Shown: piece by piece, positions 19,428 through 30,111 of the stretch
Position numbering within the stretch: the first letter of the stretch is position 1
Layout: each line of letters starts with the position of its first letter
DNA from: PVC group bacterium
GTDB lineage: Bacteria > Verrucomicrobiota > Kiritimatiellia > SLAD01
Length of the DNA stretch: 37,450 nucleotides
Direction: 5' to 3'
Assembly (NCBI GenBank): GCA_003562335.1
Contig: PWVE01000055.1
Span: 1-37,450, forward strand
The notes under the pieces: generated by a model
Told to the model about the DNA's origin: nothing
Seen by the model: the letters and a program-made list of their open reading frames with translations, nothing else
Databases searched by the model: none
Position numbers and translations under genes: made by a program

Positions 19428-20201
19428 GTGACACGGCCCTATTACGAAGTGCTGGGAATCCATCCGGAAAGCGATTTCCAAACGCTGCGCAAAGCCTATT
19501 ATCACCGCGCCAAGACCTGTCACCCGGACCACCACCCCAATCAGCCGCGGAAAGTGGAGGAATTCAAGCGGTTGGTAGAGGCGTTCAACGTCTTGTCCGA
19601 CCCGCTGGCGCGGGCCGCGTACGACCAACAACGCGCCAACGCAACATCTTCCGCCCCTCGCGGGACATACCGACCAGATATGGTGACGGAGCCTCCGATC
19701 CTGGACACACGGGCCGACGATATTCTGGAAGAGATGATCGTGGGTAACATCGTTCCCCGCAACACCACCCTGCAAACCTTAATGCTCGATCTGGAACGTA
19801 CCGCACAGTTCATGCTGTTGCGCGAGGCCAAGACCTACTTTTATACCGGACAGATTGAGGCCGCGCGCGTGCGGTTTGAAAAATATCTAGCCTTCGCCCC
19901 ACTCAATGTACTCGCTTGGTATTACCGTGGCCGCTGTGATTTGCGTCAGGGAAATGCGCGCCAAGCCGCCCGGGCCTATGCCGAAGCCATCCGCATAGGG
20001 AGTCGGCGCCAACCGCCGCTCTATTGCTACCGGATCCGCCAGGAACTGCACACGCTGCGCCGGACTCAACTTGGCGGGTGGGCACGCTTGTGCAGCCTGT
20101 TCCGTACCCCGCCATCGGCAGAACCGTTGCCACCCGACGTTGCGATGCGCCGTGAAGTAAACCGTGCCATACACCGTTTGGCACAAACGCGACCGGAGTG
20201 A
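19428..20201 (+). CDS. J-domain protein with TPR-like C-terminus (GTG start)
   Basis: PYYEVLGI...KAYYHRAKTCHPDHHPN...AFNVLSDPLARAAYDQQR; HPD motif. Confidence 0.85.
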   Translation: MTRPYYEVLGIHPESDFQTLRKAYYHRAKTCHPDHHPNQPRKVEEFKRLVEAFNVLSDPLARAAYDQQRANATSSAPRGTYRPDMVTEPPILDTRADDILEEMIVGNIVPRNTTLQTLMLDLERTAQFMLLREAKTYFYTGQIEAARVRFEKYLAFAPLNVLAWYYRGRCDLRQGNARQAARAYAEAIRIGSRRQPPLYCYRIRQELHTLRRTQLGGWARLCSLFRTPPSAEPLPPDVAMRREVNRAIHRLAQTRPE

Positions 20202-20310
20202 ATAGGTGGCTGTCAGGTTTCATGCACCAAACAGACATAAATCCGTGGTCAAGAGACGGCGTGTGTCGGAGACCAAAAAAGGCAATCAACGCTATACATG
20301 AGGTAACAAG

Positions 20311-20838
20311 ATGAAGATGGAAATACTGTTTTGGTCATTTTTGGGTATGGCCCTTTCAACGCCTGCTTGGGCCTTGCAGGTCGGGGATGCCGTTCCCAAC
20401 ATGGCACGCCCCTCGACCGGTGGGGAGGATATCCGGTTATCGGATTTAGCAGGACGCTGGCTGGTCCTTTACTTCTATCCGCGTGCCTTCACGCCGGGCT
20501 GCACAGCTCAGTCCTGCTCGCTGCGCGATACCTACGGTGAAATTCAAGATCACGGAGCCGCTATTCTGGGGGTTAGCCTGGATTCTCCCGATCGTCAGCG
20601 GGAATTCAAGGCTGAGCATCATCTGCCTTTTGAGTTGCTGAGCGACACGGATAAAGAGCTGGCGCGCGCCTTCGACAGCTTGATGGTGGGCGGTCTAATG
20701 GCCGCGCGCAAAACCTTCATCATCGATCCCGATGGGCGCGTGGCCTATCGCTTTGATCGGCCCGACACCCGCAATCATGGCGAGGAAGTAGTCGCCAAGC
20801 TGGAAGAACTGCTCGGGTCGGAACGCAAAAATAATTGA
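20311..20838 (+). CDS. Exported peroxiredoxin (AhpC/TSA, Bcp-like)
   Basis: Signal peptide; GRWLVLYFYPRAFTPGCTAQSCSLRD. Confidence 0.9.
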   Translation: MKMEILFWSFLGMALSTPAWALQVGDAVPNMARPSTGGEDIRLSDLAGRWLVLYFYPRAFTPGCTAQSCSLRDTYGEIQDHGAAILGVSLDSPDRQREFKAEHHLPFELLSDTDKELARAFDSLMVGGLMAARKTFIIDPDGRVAYRFDRPDTRNHGEEVVAKLEELLGSERKNN

Positions 20839-20891
20839 TTTAGCTTTCTGCAAACGGTATGGAAGGTGCGTTCACTCCACGGGAGGACCGC

Positions 20892-21614
20892 ATGATAAAA
20901 AGCGCACCATCATTTCCTTTGCGCGGTGCCCTAACCGCGCTGATTTTCTTGTTGCTGTCGCAGTCGGGTGTACGCGCTGAGACGGATGAGTCGTCCGCAG
21001 TTGAACCGGGCATGACGCGGGCCGAAGTGGTCGCGCGCTGGGGCGATCCGCCTAGTCACGCACGCAGCGGTGACACGGAACTGCTGCACTACAACCGCGG
21101 CCGTGAGGTGTTTCTACAAAATGGACGTGTCCAGTACGTGCGCAGCGAGACCTCGCGGACGGGCCGCCCCATGTCGGCCACCAACCTTGAAGAACGGCTG
21201 CACCAATTGACGATACGCGCTGAGGGCTCGGCAGACTTTGGTGCTTGGGAGGAGCGCGATTTGTCGACGGGTGAAACGATCGCGCTCCTGGCCTTTTTTG
21301 TCTTCATCATGCTGCTCATGCTGGTCACCATGTGGCGCATCTTCACCAAGGCCGGTTATGCCGGCTGGACCAGTCTTGTCCCCATTTACAATGCGGTCGT
21401 GCTGATGTGGATTGCCGGTAAGCCGGGGTGGTGGGTTCTGTTGATGATGCTGCCGGTGGTCAACATCATCATTATGCTTCTGGCCGACATTGGGTTGGCC
21501 CATCAATTTGATAAAGGCACGGGTTTTGGCGTCGGTTTATTTTTCCTGCCGCTCATCTTTATGCCCATACTTGCCTTCGGCTCAGCCGAACACGTTAATC
21601 CACGGGAGGCCTGA
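20892..21614 (+). CDS. Membrane protein: BamE/SmpA-like N-terminal motif plus DUF5684-like TM region
   Basis: VEPGMTRAEVVARWGDPPSH...LLHYNRGREVFLQNGRV; AGYAGWTSLVPIYNAVVLMWIAGKPGWW. Confidence 0.65.
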   Translation: MIKSAPSFPLRGALTALIFLLLSQSGVRAETDESSAVEPGMTRAEVVARWGDPPSHARSGDTELLHYNRGREVFLQNGRVQYVRSETSRTGRPMSATNLEERLHQLTIRAEGSADFGAWEERDLSTGETIALLAFFVFIMLLMLVTMWRIFTKAGYAGWTSLVPIYNAVVLMWIAGKPGWWVLLMMLPVVNIIIMLLADIGLAHQFDKGTGFGVGLFFLPLIFMPILAFGSAEHVNPREA

Positions 21615-22630
21615 TGAACACCCCACCACCATCCATTGCCGTTTTCGATACCAAGCCCTACGACCGGGTGTCCTTGTGCGCGGCGGCCGCAGCCAAGCAG
21701 TTGACGTGGACCTTTCATTCGTTCCGCCTCGAAAGTGCCACGGCCGCCGCTGCCGAGGGGGCCAACACAGCCTGTATATTTGTAAATGATCATGCCGATG
21801 CTGCGGCCATTGACCGGCTGGTGCAGGCGGGCGTAAGCCATCTGGCTCTGCGTTGTGCCGGTTTCAACAACGTGGACCTGCCCGCTGCGCGGGCCGCTGG
21901 TTTGCGCGTTACCCGCGTGCCCAGCTACTCGCCGCACGCTGTCGCGGAGCATACCATTGCATTATTATTGACGCTCAACCGCAAGATTCATAAGGCCTTT
22001 AACCGGGTGCGCGAACTCAACTTTTCACTCAGCGGTCTGGTGGGATTCGACTTGCACGGGAAAACGGCCGGGATTATCGGCACCGGCCGCACCGGGGCCT
22101 TGGTGGCACAGGCGCTGCGCGGTTTTGGCATGGAGGTCATGGCCTACGACCCTTACCCACAAGCGGCTTGGGCCGAAACGCATGGCATTACATACGCCGA
22201 TATGACCACGGTCTTTCAGCGCGCCGACGTACTCTCGTTGCACGTCCCCCTAACCCCGGAAACGCAGCACCTGGTCACGGACCGCACCTTGGCCTTGATG
22301 AAGCCGGGCGCCATCCTCATCAATGTCAGTCGTGGTGCCCTGGTGGATACCACCTATTTAATTCAACACCTCAAATCCAGCCACTTGGGCGGGGTGGCGC
22401 TTGACGTCTACGAGGAAGAGGAAGGCGTTTTTTTCGAGGATTTGTCGGCGGAAATGCTGCAAGACGACGAACTCGCCCGCCTCTTAACCTTCCCCAACGT
22501 ACTGATTACCTCACATCAAGCCTTCCTCACGCGCGAGGCCCTGGCGGAAATTGCACGGGTTACCGTCGACAACGCCCTCCGGGCGGCCCAAGGCCAACCG
22601 GCGTTGGAGGAAACAGAATTGACGGGTTAA
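21614..22630 (+). CDS. D-2-hydroxyacid dehydrogenase (D-lactate dehydrogenase-like)
   Basis: GKTAGIIGTGRTG, LHVPLTPETQHLV, LINVSRGALVDT, ITSHQAFLT. Confidence 0.9.
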   Translation: MNTPPPSIAVFDTKPYDRVSLCAAAAAKQLTWTFHSFRLESATAAAAEGANTACIFVNDHADAAAIDRLVQAGVSHLALRCAGFNNVDLPAARAAGLRVTRVPSYSPHAVAEHTIALLLTLNRKIHKAFNRVRELNFSLSGLVGFDLHGKTAGIIGTGRTGALVAQALRGFGMEVMAYDPYPQAAWAETHGITYADMTTVFQRADVLSLHVPLTPETQHLVTDRTLALMKPGAILINVSRGALVDTTYLIQHLKSSHLGGVALDVYEEEEGVFFEDLSAEMLQDDELARLLTFPNVLITSHQAFLTREALAEIARVTVDNALRAAQGQPALEETELTG

Positions 22631-22653
22631 AACAGAAACAAAAGGAGGTTGAC

Positions 22654-24048
22654 ATGAACAACCATACCATCCACCGGCGGCTATCATTTTGGGTCCGCAC
22701 CATGACCGGCTGCATCGGCCTGGCACTGACCGCCTGCGGCAACACCACCAACTCGACAGAACCGGATACGCCCGCCCCCGCCCCTGCCACGGAATCACGG
22801 ACACCACCGGTGGCCGTGCTGCGCTCCCTGGCCCAGCCGCTGGCGGAGAGCGATAATTTAGATCCGCTACTGGAACGGGCCACCGACGCCCGCGTCGTGT
22901 TGCTGGGCGAAGCCTCCCACGGCACGTCCGAATTCTATACGTGGCGCGCCCATATCAGTCGTCGACTAATCGCCGAACAGGGCGTGGATTTTATAGCCGT
23001 GGAAGGCGACTGGGCGACCCTGTGGAAACTGAATGCGTACGTCAAACATCTCGACTCCCCCTATGCTTCCGCCCGCGATATCATGAAAACGTTTACCCGC
23101 TGGCCGGTCTGGATGTGGGCCAACGAGGAGACAGCGGAACTGATTGAATGGATGCGGGACTTCAATGCCAACCGCCCGCCGGCTGAACGGGTCGGCTTTT
23201 ACGGCATAGATGTGTATGGCGAGCAAACGGCTATGGAGGAGGCCGTGAACCGCCTAAAAACCATTAACGAGGAGTGGGCACAGGAGGTGGCCGCCGCCTA
23301 TGCCTGTTTTGACCCTTATCGCGACAATATGCACCAATACGCCCGGGCCGTCGCCCTGGGCGAACGAACCTGCCAATCCGCCGTGGAACAAGCCTATGCG
23401 TTGCTGCAAGAGGCGGTGGCCGGTGCGGCGGACGACGAACGCTATGCCCTCTGGGTGACCAAAATGCACACGAAAGTGGTCAAGAACGCAGAACGCCATT
23501 TCCGCCTGATGGTGCAGGGCGGTGCGGCCTCTTGGAATGCCCGGGTCGACCACTTCTTCGGCGTCGTCGACCGCCTGCTTGCATGGTACGGTCCCGACGC
23601 ACGCGGCGTTGTTTGGGCCCACAACACGCATATCGGTGATGCGCGCGCGAGTGCCATGACGGCCAGCGGCCAGCGCAACATCGGACAGCTTGCCCGCCAG
23701 GAATGGGGTCTGGACGCCGTTTGGGCTGTGGGGTTTGGCACGCATCGCGGCACGGTCCAAGCCGGACGCGAATGGGGGGCCGCCATGGAGACCATGACCG
23801 TTCCGCACGGTCGCGACGGCAGCGCTGAGGATTGGATGTACCAGGCCACCACGGAACCGGCCTTGTTCATATTCGACGAAGCCCCGGATTTGAGTTCGTT
23901 AATGGAGGTTGTCGGCCACCGGGCCATCGGCGTGGTCTATCAACCCGAACGCGAACGGCTCGGCAACTACGTGCCCACCATTCTGCCGCGTCGCTACAAC
24001 GCCTTCATCTTCATCCCCGAAACCACCGCCCTCACGCCCGTGCAGTAA
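22654..24048 (+). CDS. Lipoprotein of the erythromycin esterase-like family
   Basis: LALTACGN lipobox; LLGEASHGTSEFYTWRAHISRRLI, VAVEGDW, VWAHNTHIGD; strong SD AAAGGAGG. Confidence 0.85.
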   Translation: MNNHTIHRRLSFWVRTMTGCIGLALTACGNTTNSTEPDTPAPAPATESRTPPVAVLRSLAQPLAESDNLDPLLERATDARVVLLGEASHGTSEFYTWRAHISRRLIAEQGVDFIAVEGDWATLWKLNAYVKHLDSPYASARDIMKTFTRWPVWMWANEETAELIEWMRDFNANRPPAERVGFYGIDVYGEQTAMEEAVNRLKTINEEWAQEVAAAYACFDPYRDNMHQYARAVALGERTCQSAVEQAYALLQEAVAGAADDERYALWVTKMHTKVVKNAERHFRLMVQGGAASWNARVDHFFGVVDRLLAWYGPDARGVVWAHNTHIGDARASAMTASGQRNIGQLARQEWGLDAVWAVGFGTHRGTVQAGREWGAAMETMTVPHGRDGSAEDWMYQATTEPALFIFDEAPDLSSLMEVVGHRAIGVVYQPERERLGNYVPTILPRRYNAFIFIPETTALTPVQ

Positions 24049-24085
24049 ATCGTTACGGCATAATGGAGACTTCTTAACCCCCAAT

Positions 24086-24107
24086 TCTCGCCAACTTCGT
24101 GGCGAGA
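24086..24107 (+). terminator. Stem-loop after the esterase-like gene
   Basis: Perfect 8-bp stem TCTCGCCA-ACTTCG-TGGCGAGA; no U-tract, so the terminator role is uncertain. Confidence 0.35.
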
Positions 24108-24383
24108 GCGCGAAGCGTGTGGCAGAGCGGGAGGTCATTCAACGTCACATTATTGACCCCGCAAGACCCCAGGACTAATAAAGCCCCAAATCCCCGGACC
24201 AGCCCCGATCTCGGCGCTTCGCGCCTCCGCGCCCGACGGCAAATAGGGATCGACGTTCACCGGCCAATGCGGTATGAGTTGGCGCGTGTATCTGATTCGT
24301 TCCCATTGTACGGTGACGTCGAATGCAAAGGCTGGATTTCGCGCAGTTACCGTTCGAAATCTACGAACTGACGAGGTAGCATT

Positions 24384-24695
24384 GTGGAGAAGAGGGCAGA
24401 ATATGTTATCAGGCTTGGTGCCGGAGACCGCTACCGGCATTTACATGTCCGGGTGCGGGAGCGAATTGTGTTCTTTCGGGTCCAGTTGGAGACGCGGGTT
24501 GGAGGGGTATGGCTACCCGTGGTACGCTACGATACTGCGCACGGTTTTGCGCATCGCGATCTACTGGATCAAAAGGGCCGGGCGGAAAAGACGCCACTGT
24601 TCAACCAGGATTTAAACGATGCGTTAACCTTCGCAGAGAAGGATCTGAAGACGAACTGGCGGTACTACAAGCAAAGGTTTCTGGAGGAATCATGA
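24384..24695 (+). CDS. Small conserved-looking accessory protein (DUF7718-like)
   Basis: GTG-start ORF; YDTAHGFAHRDLLDQKG motif; ATGA overlap with next gene. Confidence 0.5.
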   Translation: MEKRAEYVIRLGAGDRYRHLHVRVRERIVFFRVQLETRVGGVWLPVVRYDTAHGFAHRDLLDQKGRAEKTPLFNQDLNDALTFAEKDLKTNWRYYKQRFLEES

Positions 24696-24961
24696 ATACG
24701 GACGATACGATGATAGAAAAAAATATCGAGCTCAGTGCCGAATTCAGCCGGTACTTGTTCGAACACCCCGAAATCGAAGCTTCCCTGCCCATGGATGCCG
24801 AAGTGGTGCTGTTGCCGGAGTTCGATCCGGCTCTGCGTGCCTTCAATCAGAAGTTAGGACAAACGATGGAGGCGCAAGGGGAGAACGTTGCGTATGTGCG
24901 CATTGGTCCCATGCGTCCGAGAGCTCTCTCTCGAATAGAGTCGCTGGCTGTTGGCGCTTGA
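24692..24961 (+). CDS. DUF5647-like small protein
   Basis: MIEKNIELSAEFSRYLFEHPEIEASLPMDAEVVLLPEFDPAL...VAYVRI matches the family pattern as remembered. Confidence 0.6.
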   Translation: MNTDDTMIEKNIELSAEFSRYLFEHPEIEASLPMDAEVVLLPEFDPALRAFNQKLGQTMEAQGENVAYVRIGPMRPRALSRIESLAVGA

Positions 24962-25131
24962 TGCAACTCAAGGAATATCAACGCCACGCACTCGAAACGA
25001 TCAGGCATTTTTTGATCAAGCCTGGCTGTGCGTTACGAAATGGTCTTCAATGTACTGGCACGCGTTTTCCAGGTTGGGCAGAATTTTTGTGCAGAACCGG
25101 ACCATCCACGGACTTGACTCCTGAAAACTGA
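24961..25131 (+). pseudogene. Truncated start of a type III restriction / DEAD-DEAH helicase-like gene (MQLKEYQRHALETIRHFLIK...)
   Basis: TGATG overlap with the upstream gene; about 20 aa typical of Res/helicase starts, then unrelated sequence antisense to the next gene and a stop. Confidence 0.5.
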
Positions 25132-25429
25132 ACGGTGAAAACGCGACCACGAACTTCTGCAGGTCGTGGGAGGCATAAAACACCTCCATGGACGTGCCGA
25201 CCGACGATTTGCTGTAATTGACCAGCACGATATCGGCGTCGCGAATATCCTGCAGGTCAAATTCAACAATTTCATTGGCGCTATCGACCTCGCGATCCTT
25301 GAAATTACGCCGCATGGGATCCAGCAACTTGAAGTTATCCGCTAATCGCCGTTTAGCTTCTTCCCTCCACGCACGCGCCTCGCCTGCATGCTCATCCATT
25401 ATCGGTCCGCACAAATAAATCTTTTTCAT
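25016..25429 (-). CDS. Nucleoside 2-deoxyribosyltransferase-like protein
   Basis: MKKIYLCGPI, DLQDIRDADIVLVNYSKSSVGTSMEVFYA. Confidence 0.7.
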   Translation of the reverse strand: MKKIYLCGPIMDEHAGEARAWREEAKRRLADNFKLLDPMRRNFKDREVDSANEIVEFDLQDIRDADIVLVNYSKSSVGTSMEVFYASHDLQKFVVAFSPFSFQESSPWMVRFCTKILPNLENACQYIEDHFVTHSQA

Positions 25430-25588
25430 ATATCACCCCGGGGAGATTATCACTGGCCGCTCATTGTCGCCAAATCAAAGCCGGGTTCAATCCCAAAGTC
25501 CGTTTGGCAGGTGGTCAGTTCAAGCTTGACCGTACCGGTCATTTTGTAACGATCACCGTTCAGTTAACGCGCAGCGCACTGGAGTCGA

Positions 25589-26578
25589 ATGCCGGCCAAA
25601 TCTTGTACACCCCTCAAAACCATACGCAGACAACTGGAGACCTGGCTGGTCCGCCTGGCATTACGCTGGATTCCAGGCTGGTCGCGCGGCACCGTCTGTC
25701 GATGGGCTCGCTTACTGGGTACGCTGGGCTACGCCTTGCCACTGCCGGTCAAAAGGGTCGCGCGCGCCAATCTGGAACTGGCCCTGGGAGCCACCCACGA
25801 TCGGCAGGCGTGCCGCCGCATCCTGCACGCCGCTTACCAGACGTTTGCCTTGGTGCTGCTGGATATTTTCTGGTTCACGCGCGACACCGCCCACCGCATC
25901 CAGGAGTGGGTGGAATTTGATCCCGACCTCGCCGCCGACCTTTTCCAAAAGCGCGCACACGTATGCGTTACCGCCCATTTGGGCAACTGGGAGTTGCTGG
26001 GACACGCCGTCAGCGTGCGCGGCTATCCCCTGCACAGCGTGGCGGCCCCTTTGATCAACCCCGCCGTGGAACCCTACTTTGCACGGACCCGCCAGGTATC
26101 CGGCCAAGTTATCATCCCACAAGCTGGTGCCATTCGCCGACTACTGCGCATTTTGAAAGACGACGGTAAAATTGGGTTGTTATTGGATCAAAACACCAAG
26201 CTGACGGATGGCGGGCGCTTTGTCGATTTCTTCGGTCTACCCGCCCCGATGTCCGAGGCGGGCGCCTCGTTGGCCATTCAGACACAAAGCGAAATCCTGT
26301 TTGGTTTCTGCATCCCGAACCGGTCGGGCCGGTACCATGTGCATACCGCCCCCAGCATCGATCCCCGGGCACCCGAATGGGCAGCGCGTCCCAAAGCTGA
26401 ACAGATCAGCGGTATCACACAACAAATCGCGCACCACATTGAACAGGCGATTCGCGCGCACCCCACCGCTTGGTGCTGGATGTACAAGCGATGGAAACAC
26501 TACCCACCGGATCGCGGCCGGGCAGGTTACCCTTACTATGCCAAGCCCCCCAAACGCCCGCCACCAAAGGGGGGCTAG
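25589..26578 (+). CDS. Lipid A-type lauroyl/lysophospholipid acyltransferase (LpxL/HtrB family)
   Basis: [39 protein letters not shown]. Confidence 0.85.
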   Translation: MPAKSCTPLKTIRRQLETWLVRLALRWIPGWSRGTVCRWARLLGTLGYALPLPVKRVARANLELALGATHDRQACRRILHAAYQTFALVLLDIFWFTRDTAHRIQEWVEFDPDLAADLFQKRAHVCVTAHLGNWELLGHAVSVRGYPLHSVAAPLINPAVEPYFARTRQVSGQVIIPQAGAIRRLLRILKDDGKIGLLLDQNTKLTDGGRFVDFFGLPAPMSEAGASLAIQTQSEILFGFCIPNRSGRYHVHTAPSIDPRAPEWAARPKAEQISGITQQIAHHIEQAIRAHPTAWCWMYKRWKHYPPDRGRAGYPYYAKPPKRPPPKGG

Positions 26579-29193
26579 TGCCCCAGCTTCAAACCGTCTG
26601 AATCGGCAGGGTCAATGTCAACCACGACCTGGTCCCCCTCCTGTACCGTTCCCTTCAACACTTCCTCGGCCAGTTTGTTAATGATCTTACGTTGCAACAG
26701 TCGTTTGAGCGGCCGGGCACCGAACGACGGATCATAGCCCTGTTCCGCCAACCGGTCGGCGGCGGCGTCCGTCAGCGTCAAGGTAATGCGCTTATCCTCC
26801 AGGTACTTGCGCATGGCGTCGAGCTGTACCCCCACGATGGCGCGGATCTGTTCCTTGTTCAGACTGTGGAAAATGATGATTTCATCAATCCGGTTCAAGA
26901 ATTCCGGGCGGAATTCACGCCGCATCAATTCAAATACGCGCCGCTCCATGTCCTCGTAGACCTCATCGCCCGGCTTGGCCTGCGGGTGATGGTCCAGGGT
27001 TTCCAGAATCAAGTGGCCCCCAATGTTCGACGTCATGATGACCATGGTGTTGGTAAAGTCGACCGTGCGGCCGTGCCCGTCCGTAAGACGTCCGTCATCG
27101 AGGATTTGCAACAGCACATTAAACACGTCCGGATGCGCCTTCTCAATTTCGTCGAACAAAACCACTGAATACGGTTTGCGCCGCACATGTTCGGTCAAGT
27201 ATCCTCCCTCGTCGTACCCCACGTAACCCGGCGGCGCCCCGATCAAACGGCTGACCGTATGCTTTTCCATAAACTCGGACATGTCGATCCGGATCATGGC
27301 GTGTTCGTCATCAAACAAGAACGCCGCCAAGGCCCGGGCCAACTCGGTTTTGCCGACACCAGTGGGGCCCATAAAGATGAACGAGCCCAATGGTCGGTTC
27401 GGATCCTGCAAGCCGGACCGGGAGCGGCGCACCGCATGGGACACGGCGGCCACAGCTTCCGACTGACCGATGACCCGCTGCTGCAAACGCTCCTCCATCT
27501 GCAACAATTTTTCGCGTTCGCCCTCCAGCAAGCGCTGAATCGGAATATGGGTCCACGTGGATACCACCGTGGCAATATCCTCGGCGTCCACCTCTTCCTT
27601 CAGCATCTTCTGTTCCTGTTGCAACTCATCCAATTGCTGCTTAGCCGCCTCAATTTGCTTTTCCGTTTTGGGAATGCGGTCGTACATGATTTCGGCCGCA
27701 CGCTCCAATTCGTTCTGGCGCTTGGCTTCCTCCTCACGGTTACGCAACAGGTCCAGCGACTCGGTCAACGCCCGGATTTGCTGGATGCATTCCTTTTCTT
27801 TTTCCCAGTGCAGCTTCATGCGCGCACTGTCCTCGCGCAGCCCCGCCAGCTCCGCCTCCAACTTGTCCAGTCGCGCGCGCGATTCGGCATCTTTCTCCTT
27901 GCGCAAGGCTTCACGCTCGATTTCCAACTGCATGATCCGGCGTTCGACCGCGTCGATCTCCGTCGGCATGCTGTCAATTTCGATCCGCAAGCGGCTGGCC
28001 GCTTCATCTACCAGGTCAATGGCCTTGTCAGGCAAAAAACGGTCGCTGATATACCGGTGCGACAAGGTGGCGGCGGCCACCAGTGCCGCATCCTGAATAC
28101 GCACGCCGTGATGTACCTCGTAGCGTTCGCGTAAGCCGCGCAAGATGGCAATGGTATCTTCCACCGTCGGTTCATCCACCTGCACCGGCTGAAAACGCCG
28201 TTCCAACGCCGCATCCTTCTCAATGTATTTGCGGTATTCATCCAGCGTGGTAGCCCCCACGCAGCGCAGCTCGCCGCGGGCCAGGGCAGGTTTGATCATG
28301 TTGGACGCGTCGACCGAACCCTCCGCCCCGCCGGCCCCGACCAGGGTGTGTAACTCGTCCACAAACAGGATGATCTGCCCGTCCGAAGCCGTGACCTCCT
28401 TCAAAAAGGCCTTGAAGCGGTCTTCAAATTCCCCGCGGTATTTGGATCCAGCCACCATGGCGCCCAGGTCGAGGGACACGACCTGTTTGTCCTTGAGTGT
28501 CTCCGGTACATCGCCCGCGATAATGCGTTGGGCCAGCCCTTCCGCAATGGCCGTCTTCCCGACCCCCGGCTCGCCAATGAGGACCGGATTATTCTTGGTC
28601 CGGCGCGACAACACTTGCACCCCCCGCCGGATTTCCGCATCCCGGCCGATGACCGGGTCGAGCTTCCCCTGGCGGGCGGCGGCGGTCAGATCACGACCAT
28701 ACTTTTTCAACGTCTCGTATTTATCTTCCGGCGCCGGATCGGTCACGCGTTGACTGCCCCGCACGGCTTGTAACGCCTTCAACACCGCATCCGGCGTCAG
28801 CCCCAATTCCTGCGCGATGGTGTGCACATCCCCCGCTTTGGCTTCGATCGCCGCCAGAAAGAGGTGCTCGGTACTGACGTACTCGTCCTTCATCTCTTCC
28901 GCCAACGCAAACGCACGGTCCAGTACCTGTTTTAGCCCCCGGGCCAAGTAGCGTTCCTGCGCGGCACCTTCAACCGTGGGGCGGCTCTGCAACACTGCTT
29001 CCAGCCGGGACTGCAACGATTCCGGTGCCACGCCCAACCGGCTGCAGAGCGGGCGGACCACGCCCTCCTCCTGCCCCACCAATGCCAGCGCCAAATGCGC
29101 CACGTCCACCTCGGCATGACGGTGCTGCTCAGCCAGGCGCTGTGCCCGATGCAATGCTTCCTGTGATTTTATGGTTAAACGATCCATTTGCAT
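26575..29193 (-). CDS. clpB: ATP-dependent disaggregase ClpB
   Basis: Two Walker A motifs ([30 protein letters not shown]), long middle coiled coil, [13 protein letters not shown]. Confidence 0.97.
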   Translation of the reverse strand: MQMDRLTIKSQEALHRAQRLAEQHRHAEVDVAHLALALVGQEEGVVRPLCSRLGVAPESLQSRLEAVLQSRPTVEGAAQERYLARGLKQVLDRAFALAEEMKDEYVSTEHLFLAAIEAKAGDVHTIAQELGLTPDAVLKALQAVRGSQRVTDPAPEDKYETLKKYGRDLTAAARQGKLDPVIGRDAEIRRGVQVLSRRTKNNPVLIGEPGVGKTAIAEGLAQRIIAGDVPETLKDKQVVSLDLGAMVAGSKYRGEFEDRFKAFLKEVTASDGQIILFVDELHTLVGAGGAEGSVDASNMIKPALARGELRCVGATTLDEYRKYIEKDAALERRFQPVQVDEPTVEDTIAILRGLRERYEVHHGVRIQDAALVAAATLSHRYISDRFLPDKAIDLVDEAASRLRIEIDSMPTEIDAVERRIMQLEIEREALRKEKDAESRARLDKLEAELAGLREDSARMKLHWEKEKECIQQIRALTESLDLLRNREEEAKRQNELERAAEIMYDRIPKTEKQIEAAKQQLDELQQEQKMLKEEVDAEDIATVVSTWTHIPIQRLLEGEREKLLQMEERLQQRVIGQSEAVAAVSHAVRRSRSGLQDPNRPLGSFIFMGPTGVGKTELARALAAFLFDDEHAMIRIDMSEFMEKHTVSRLIGAPPGYVGYDEGGYLTEHVRRKPYSVVLFDEIEKAHPDVFNVLLQILDDGRLTDGHGRTVDFTNTMVIMTSNIGGHLILETLDHHPQAKPGDEVYEDMERRVFELMRREFRPEFLNRIDEIIIFHSLNKEQIRAIVGVQLDAMRKYLEDKRITLTLTDAAADRLAEQGYDPSFGARPLKRLLQRKIINKLAEEVLKGTVQEGDQVVVDIDPADSDGLKLGH

Positions 29194-29317
29194 AATTCAC
29201 CTGCTTGTTTACCTTTTTGCATGTGTAGACCTGCTGAAGAACGGCTGTGTTCAATTGATTGCGTCCTGAATACATACTCGCAAACTTGCACAAATACCGT
29301 ACATTGGCACACGCCCA

Positions 29318-30007
29318 ATGACCACGCATTCTAATAGTGATCGCCCGCCTAACCGCAAGCGCTTTATCAAGCCGGTGTGCCTGCTGGGGATGGTCGTGTT
29401 CGCGATAATCGCGCAACAGGCCGGCTGGGTGGACTTTGGCCACCTGCACGACGCATTAGCGGCCCAGGCCCACCAGTGGTGGGCGCCGGTCGTCCTAATC
29501 GCCCTGAAGATTTTCCTGTATGCCTTTGCCTTGCCGGCTTCCACCTTGATTTTACTCGCTGGCAGCCTGTACCCGCCGTGGGCCGCCACGGCCATCACCG
29601 TCATTGGTGGTACCGTGGGGGCGCTGGGCGCGTATGCGGTGGTGCGTTTTCTGTCGGCTGAATTTGTAGCGCGCCACGCCGGCCAACGCTCTACCCGCTG
29701 GCTGCGCGATCACGCTGGCTTTTTCAGCTTATGCGCCCTACGCACCCTGCCGGGTTTTCCGCATTCGATGCTCAACTATGGGGCTGGCCTGCTCCGGCTG
29801 CCGATGCCCTCCTTTCTGGCCAGCACCGTGATCGGCCTCACCCTGAAAGGCTATGTCTACACGGCGGCGGTACACGCCCAGGTACAAGCGGAAACCACGG
29901 CTGAGCGCCTGTCCTGGAACACCCTCTGGCCGCTGGTAGCTTGGGCGGCGTTGCTTGCCGTCGGTGCCCTATGGAAACATGTGACCACGCAAAGGAACGT
30001 TGCTTGA
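29318..30007 (+). CDS. TVP38/TMEM64 (VTT-domain) membrane protein
   Basis: LPASTLILLAGSLYPPWAATAITVIGGTVGALGAYAVVRF; LRTLPGFPHSMLNYGAGLLR. Confidence 0.8.
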   Translation: MTTHSNSDRPPNRKRFIKPVCLLGMVVFAIIAQQAGWVDFGHLHDALAAQAHQWWAPVVLIALKIFLYAFALPASTLILLAGSLYPPWAATAITVIGGTVGALGAYAVVRFLSAEFVARHAGQRSTRWLRDHAGFFSLCALRTLPGFPHSMLNYGAGLLRLPMPSFLASTVIGLTLKGYVYTAAVHAQVQAETTAERLSWNTLWPLVAWAALLAVGALWKHVTTQRNVA

Positions 30008-30111
30008 CGGCGGCCGGATAGTGTAGCGTGCCATGACATGACGCGCCTATCGCCAAAACCAACGGCTTAACACATAATGCGAATGAAAAATGGCATATTC
30101 CGTTAATCAGC

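Noticed and set aside
23254-23808. 184-aa minus-strand ORF
   Set aside because: Antisense to the erythromycin esterase-like gene, no motifs
27187-28134. 315-aa plus-strand ORF
   Set aside because: Antisense shadow of clpB, composition artefact
29194-29317. Heat-shock control element (CIRCE or sigma-32 promoter) upstream of clpB
   Set aside because: No TTAGCACTC-N9-GAGTGCTAA palindrome and no convincing sigma-32 -10 (CCCAT) seen
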